Below, one piece after another: positions 60,512 to 64,000 of a stretch of 64,000 bases of DNA. The stretch is from Pontixanthobacter aestiaquae (GTDB lineage: Bacteria > Pseudomonadota > Alphaproteobacteria > Sphingomonadales > Sphingomonadaceae). How positions within the stretch are numbered: position 1 is the first letter of the stretch; the number at the start of each line of letters is the position of its first letter. A program made the position numbers and the translations under genes. The stretch covers positions 2,675,001 through 2,739,000 of the forward strand of contig NZ_WTYZ01000001.1 of NCBI RefSeq assembly GCF_009827455.1, given 5' to 3'. The notes below the pieces were generated by a model. That model saw only the letters and a list, made by a program, of their open reading frames with translations. It had not been told where the DNA came from and did no database searches.

Positions 60512-62062
60512 CTATTTCGCCAGTTCTATATCCGGCTGACGAAGCAGTCCCATCTCCACCTCGCCCAGCACTCGCATGACGGGGTTGAGACCCAGGCGAT
60601 CCGCCAGCAGGTCCATGTCCTTCTCGTTCGGAATGCCGTAGAATGCGCGGTGGCTATGCTCGATCGAAAGGACCAGATCATCGCTCTCGACCCGCAGGTC
60701 GCTGACGTTGAATGTCCGGTCTGATCGCCCTCCTAAACGGCGGCAAAGGCGGATTGCCAAACCCCACGAAATCGCCTCTTCGATCTGCGCGGGTGACGCC
60801 AGCTCGGCCACCGAATCCGGCATGTCGCAATTGTTACCGTTCGCGGAAACCGCCGCGGCCATCATTGCGCGGCCACACGCATCGAGCGCGATCCAGCGCT
60901 TGTGAAGCGCCCAGTCCATGGCAATTTCGCGGCGCAAGTTTGGTTCGATCTGCATGGACGCAAGTGCAAGCATCGTCGCGGAAAGGCGCAAGCGTTCGGA
61001 GCCCTGCGACATTTCCGGGACTGCTCGCACTGTCCAACCGGCCACTTGCGTAGCAAGTGCAGGCGGGCAGCCGCGCAAATTTGCGAACTCACCCACGCCC
61101 GCAAGCAACGGGTCCTGCTTGCGCGCATATTCTTCGAGTTCATCAAACAGCACACCTTCGCGCAGGCCCCACGACGAAAATATGATTTTCTCGGGAGTGA
61201 AACGCTCAAGCAATGTGGACAGAAGGACTCCCGCGTTCGGAAGACTCTGTGACCGCATCGTCGAGATACGCGGGGATGTGTTCAAAGCCTCCGGCTCCAT
61301 ATCCGCGATCTTCGCAGCAAGCGCTTGGGCGTCCTGAAGTGGCATTTCAAACCCGTGCGGATCGGTCAGCGGATAATTGCGATCCTCCATCGCGACCACT
61401 GCCATAGCGCGCCATGTACCGCCCACCAAATACAGCGCGCCGTCGACATGCTCCAACCAATCTGCCGCAGCGAGTACATTGGAAAGATTGCTTTTGGTGT
61501 CTGCGTGGTTCGTGCCGCGATGTTCGGGCAGCCGCAACGTGCCAAGCGGCAGGCTGGTCGCCAACCCGCAATCGCTATCGCCGATCAGCACCAATTCCAA
61601 GCTACCGCCCCCCAAATCGGCGACGACACCTTTTGCACCGGGGAACGCGCCATTGATGCCCATGGCACTAATCCGCGCTTCCTCGTCTCCCGACAAAATA
61701 CGCACAGGTAATCCAAGCGCGTTGACGGCTTTGACAAAATCCGGTCCATTGGTCGCCGCTCGAACTGCCGCCGTTGCGACAACATCAATCACCTCGACCT
61801 TCAATTCTTTCAGAAGTAACGCAAACCGTGTCAGCCCGCGCATCGCCAACTCGACAGCCGCATCAGCAAGCAGGCCGGTTTCAGCAATCTCGCGGCCCAG
61901 CTGCGCGACCACTTTTTCGTTGAACAGCACCACGGGTGCGCGGGGCGAACCGCCATACAGCACCAACCGCACTGTATTGGAGCCGATATCGATGATCGCC
62001 CGCTCAACTCTGTTTCCCGAGAACGCCCCCTGACGATCAGCCGAGCGCGAACGCAATGCCAT
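60512..62062 (-). CDS. ppx: Exopolyphosphatase (Ppx/GppA family)
   Basis: A 516-residue Ppx/GppA phosphatase of the actin-like ATPase fold. AIIDIGSNTVRLVLYGG, ATAAVRAATNGPDFV, ILSGDEEARISAMG and GVVADLGGGSLELVLIGD are the nucleotide and phosphate-binding blocks; the C-terminal part is HD-like. It removes phosphate from polyphosphate or pppGpp. ATG 62062 shares its first base with the ppk stop; the open frame to 62164 lies inside ppk. It opposes the kinase upstream, together setting polyphosphate level. Confidence 0.94.
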   Translation of the reverse strand: MALRSRSADRQGAFSGNRVERAIIDIGSNTVRLVLYGGSPRAPVVLFNEKVVAQLGREIAETGLLADAAVELAMRGLTRFALLLKELKVEVIDVVATAAVRAATNGPDFVKAVNALGLPVRILSGDEEARISAMGINGAFPGAKGVVADLGGGSLELVLIGDSDCGLATSLPLGTLRLPEHRGTNHADTKSNLSNVLAAADWLEHVDGALYLVGGTWRAMAVVAMEDRNYPLTDPHGFEMPLQDAQALAAKIADMEPEALNTSPRISTMRSQSLPNAGVLLSTLLERFTPEKIIFSSWGLREGVLFDELEEYARKQDPLLAGVGEFANLRGCPPALATQVAGWTVRAVPEMSQGSERLRLSATMLALASMQIEPNLRREIAMDWALHKRWIALDACGRAMMAAAVSANGNNCDMPDSVAELASPAQIEEAISWGLAIRLCRRLGGRSDRTFNVSDLRVESDDLVLSIEHSHRAFYGIPNEKDMDLLADRLGLNPVMRVLGEVEMGLLRQPDIELAK

Positions 62063-64000
62063 CAGGCGCCGCCTCTGCGCAGTGCCAGCTTGGGCACGCC
62101 GCCTGCTTCCAGTGAACCACCACGGCCGGAAAGCGACGGATTGGTCATGAAATAGCGGTGACAATTGAACGGTTTTTCGCCGGTTTCCATGCGTTCGTAA
62201 CTCCCGTCAGGCTGCTGTTCCCAGCTTTGCTCTGAATCGAGAAGATTTGCCAGTAGCACTTGCCCGAGAACCTGATCGTGCACCGTCCGGTTGCGGATCG
62301 GCACCATCACTTCAACCCGTCGGTTAAGATTGCGCGACATCGCATCGGCGGAGGAGATGAACACTTTTGCGCGTTCGCTAGGCATTTTGTAGCCAGCGGC
62401 GAACGCCCAGATACGGCTATGCTCCAGAAAACGCCCGATGATCGATTTAACACGGATATTCTGGGACAATCCTTCGACGCCTGCGCGCAGACAACTGATC
62501 CCGCGCACTACGAGCTGGATTTCCACGCCCGCCTGGCTCGCCGCATAGAGCCGGTCGATCACGCCTTTATCAGTCAGCGAATTGAGCTTCGCCCAGATCG
62601 CCGCCGGTCTGCCATTGCCCGCATTTTCGATTTCCTTGTCGATCAGTGTATAAAGCTGCTCACGTAGCTGGATAGGCGAGATTGCCAGTGTTTCCAGTCT
62701 GCGCGGTTCGACATAGCCGGTGACGAAATTAAATAGTTTCGCCGCATCGCGCCCGAATTTCGGATCGGCGGTGAAAAAACTGAGATCGGTGTAAATCTTG
62801 GCGTTGATCGGATGATAATTGCCCGTTCCGAAGTGGCAGTAGGTCCGCAGCCCCTGCTCTTCGCGGCGGACGACCATCGACACTTTGGCGTGTGTCTTCC
62901 AATCGACAAAGCCGTAGATCACCTGCACGCCGGCTCGCTCCAATTGCGATGCCCAGAGCAGGTTTTGCTCCTCATCAAACCGCGCCTTTAACTCGACCAC
63001 GGCAGTGACCGACTTTCCATCCTCAGCAGCAGCAATGAGCGCCGCGATCACGGGCGATTGATTGCCCGCACGGTAGAGCGTCTGCTTGATAGCAACGACA
63101 TCCGGATCGACAGCCGCTTGCCGCAGGAAATCGACCACCACTTCGAAACTTTCATACGGGTGGTGAATAACGATGTCTTTTTCGCGAATGGCAGAAAAAC
63201 AGTCTCCGTCATGCTCGCGCACACGTTCCGGATAGCGCGGGCTGTAATTGGCGAATTTCAGATCGGGCCGGTCTTCGGCAACGATATCAGCGAGGCCCGC
63301 AATGCCGATCATCCCGTCCGTTTTTACCACAGTGCCGCCATGGATGCCCAATTGTTCGCGGAGAATTTCTTCTGCCACTGGATCAAAGTTTTCCTCGATC
63401 TCGAGCTGGATCACTTGGCCGCGGCGGCGACGCTGAATCGCGCTACGGAAAGTGCGGACGAGATCTTCAGCCTCTTCCTCGATCTCGATATCGCTGTCAC
63501 GCAGCACCCGGAACGCGCCGTCGCCTTCGATCGCGAACCCCGGGAACAGATGTTTGGCGAAGCGCGCAATCAGACTTTCGATGCTGATATAGACCGCATC
63601 TTCGCCCGGCACGCGTACAAAGCGCGGCAGCCCGGACGGGATCAGGATCATCTCGACCACTTGCTCGCCATCGCTTTCGCGGGTGAGCGTGAAGAGGACG
63701 CCGATCCCCTCGTTAGAAACGAATGGGAATGGGTGCGCCGGATCAAGCGCCTGTGGGGTAATGACCGGCGCAATTTCTTCGAGGAAATAGGCCTTGAGCG
63801 TGCGGTAAGTTACGGCACTGACTCGCCGGTCATCCGCGATGGAGATGCCCGCTTCATCCAGTGCAGTGCGCAGATCCCGCCAGATATCTTGCTGCTTCTG
63901 GTTGATGTCCTGCACCGCATCGCGAATGGCAGCCAATTGCTGCGACGGGCTCCTGCCATCAATTGAAAGGCGCTCAATCCCGCGCTGGGCCTGGCCAACC
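62062..64000 (-). CDS. ppk: Polyphosphate kinase 1, 5' end beyond the window
   Basis: At least 646 residues of PPK1. The frame is open to the window edge and reads back through GIERLSIDGRSPSQQLAAIRD, so the N-terminus lies past 64000. Catalytic histidines are visible in DWKTHAKVSMVV and RFLEHSRIWAF; VVELKARFDEEQNLLWASQLERAG, TGNYHPINAKIYTDL and SADAMSRNLNRRVEVMVP are other conserved blocks. It makes polyphosphate from ATP. It is upstream of and overlaps ppx. Confidence 0.96.
   Translation of the reverse strand, partial: VGQAQRGIERLSIDGRSPSQQLAAIRDAVQDINQKQQDIWRDLRTALDEAGISIADDRRVSAVTYRTLKAYFLEEIAPVITPQALDPAHPFPFVSNEGIGVLFTLTRESDGEQVVEMILIPSGLPRFVRVPGEDAVYISIESLIARFAKHLFPGFAIEGDGAFRVLRDSDIEIEEEAEDLVRTFRSAIQRRRRGQVIQLEIEENFDPVAEEILREQLGIHGGTVVKTDGMIGIAGLADIVAEDRPDLKFANYSPRYPERVREHDGDCFSAIREKDIVIHHPYESFEVVVDFLRQAAVDPDVVAIKQTLYRAGNQSPVIAALIAAAEDGKSVTAVVELKARFDEEQNLLWASQLERAGVQVIYGFVDWKTHAKVSMVVRREEQGLRTYCHFGTGNYHPINAKIYTDLSFFTADPKFGRDAAKLFNFVTGYVEPRRLETLAISPIQLREQLYTLIDKEIENAGNGRPAAIWAKLNSLTDKGVIDRLYAASQAGVEIQLVVRGISCLRAGVEGLSQNIRVKSIIGRFLEHSRIWAFAAGYKMPSERAKVFISSADAMSRNLNRRVEVMVPIRNRTVHDQVLGQVLLANLLDSEQSWEQQPDGSYERMETGEKPFNCHRYFMTNPSLSGRGGSLEAGGVPKLALRRGGA

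Noticed and set aside
1..64000. CRISPR array, insertion sequence, prophage or integrase
   Set aside because: No regularly spaced repeats, transposase motifs or phage structural genes were found. The phage-shock genes are an envelope-stress system, not a prophage.

Overview
The window looks like a chromosomal piece of a marine alphaproteobacterium of the order Sphingomonadales, probably Erythrobacteraceae. The grounds are a GcrA cell-cycle regulator, an F1-ATPase inhibitor of the DUF1476 (zeta) type, a CrtZ carotenoid hydroxylase, TonB-dependent uptake without a SusD partner, and dense coding with many ATGA overlaps. Family assignments come from reading the translated sequence; no database search was possible.

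Region 1 (148-13365) is a polysaccharide/uronate catabolic locus. It holds two candidate secreted lyases (an alginate-lyase-superfamily protein and a right-handed beta-helix protein), a TonB-dependent receptor, a TRAP transporter (DctP, DctQ, DctM), a hydratase-like enzyme, an RpiB/LacA-type isomerase, KduD and KdgK. Together they give a route from unsaturated uronates to 2-keto-3-deoxy-6-phosphogluconate. A LacI-family regulator is encoded inside. A shared 16-bp operator-like sequence lies before the isomerase gene and again, as one of two tandem sites, between the receptor and the beta-helix gene.

Region 2 (13394-24196) has tRNA-Ser(CGA), hspQ, an ABC-2 permease, gcrA, a modABC operon with a short ModC, DUF1993 and DUF481 proteins, a DUF3142 lipoprotein beside a 712-residue exported protein, a spermidine-synthase-like protein and an AstE/AspA-like zinc enzyme.

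Region 3 (24251-45176) contains the conserved ribosome-maturation cluster rimP-nusA-ylxR-infB ... rbfA // truB-rpsO-pnp, all on the minus strand. It is split by about 9.6 kb carrying a sodium symporter, alpha-galactosidase, GlpD, GalT, GalK, thymidine kinase and an AbgT transporter. The combination of alpha-galactosidase, galactose and glycerol-3-phosphate enzymes suggests use of an alpha-galactosyl-glycerol such as floridoside (inference).

Region 4 (45340-52838) is an envelope-stress region. Divergent pspF faces a sigma-54 promoter that reads into a small leader gene and pspA-pspB-pspC, followed by six consecutive small genes. Each encodes an N-terminal membrane segment and a PspB-like coiled coil ending in a motif of the type R-x-x-x-[LV]-E-R-I-[VA]-T-D. 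This expanded PspB-like array is the most unusual feature of the window. sufE, a DUF454 protein and a YqaE/Pmp3 peptide follow.

Region 5 (52873-64000) has crtZ, a thioesterase, leuC-small ORF-leuD with a quinone-oxidoreductase-like gene, DUF1476, bolA and grxD, a 0.6-kb gene-free stretch with palindromes and a bidirectional terminator, a Nudix hydrolase, tRNA-Arg(TCT), a queuosine-precursor transporter, and ppx-ppk. The ppk gene runs off the right edge.
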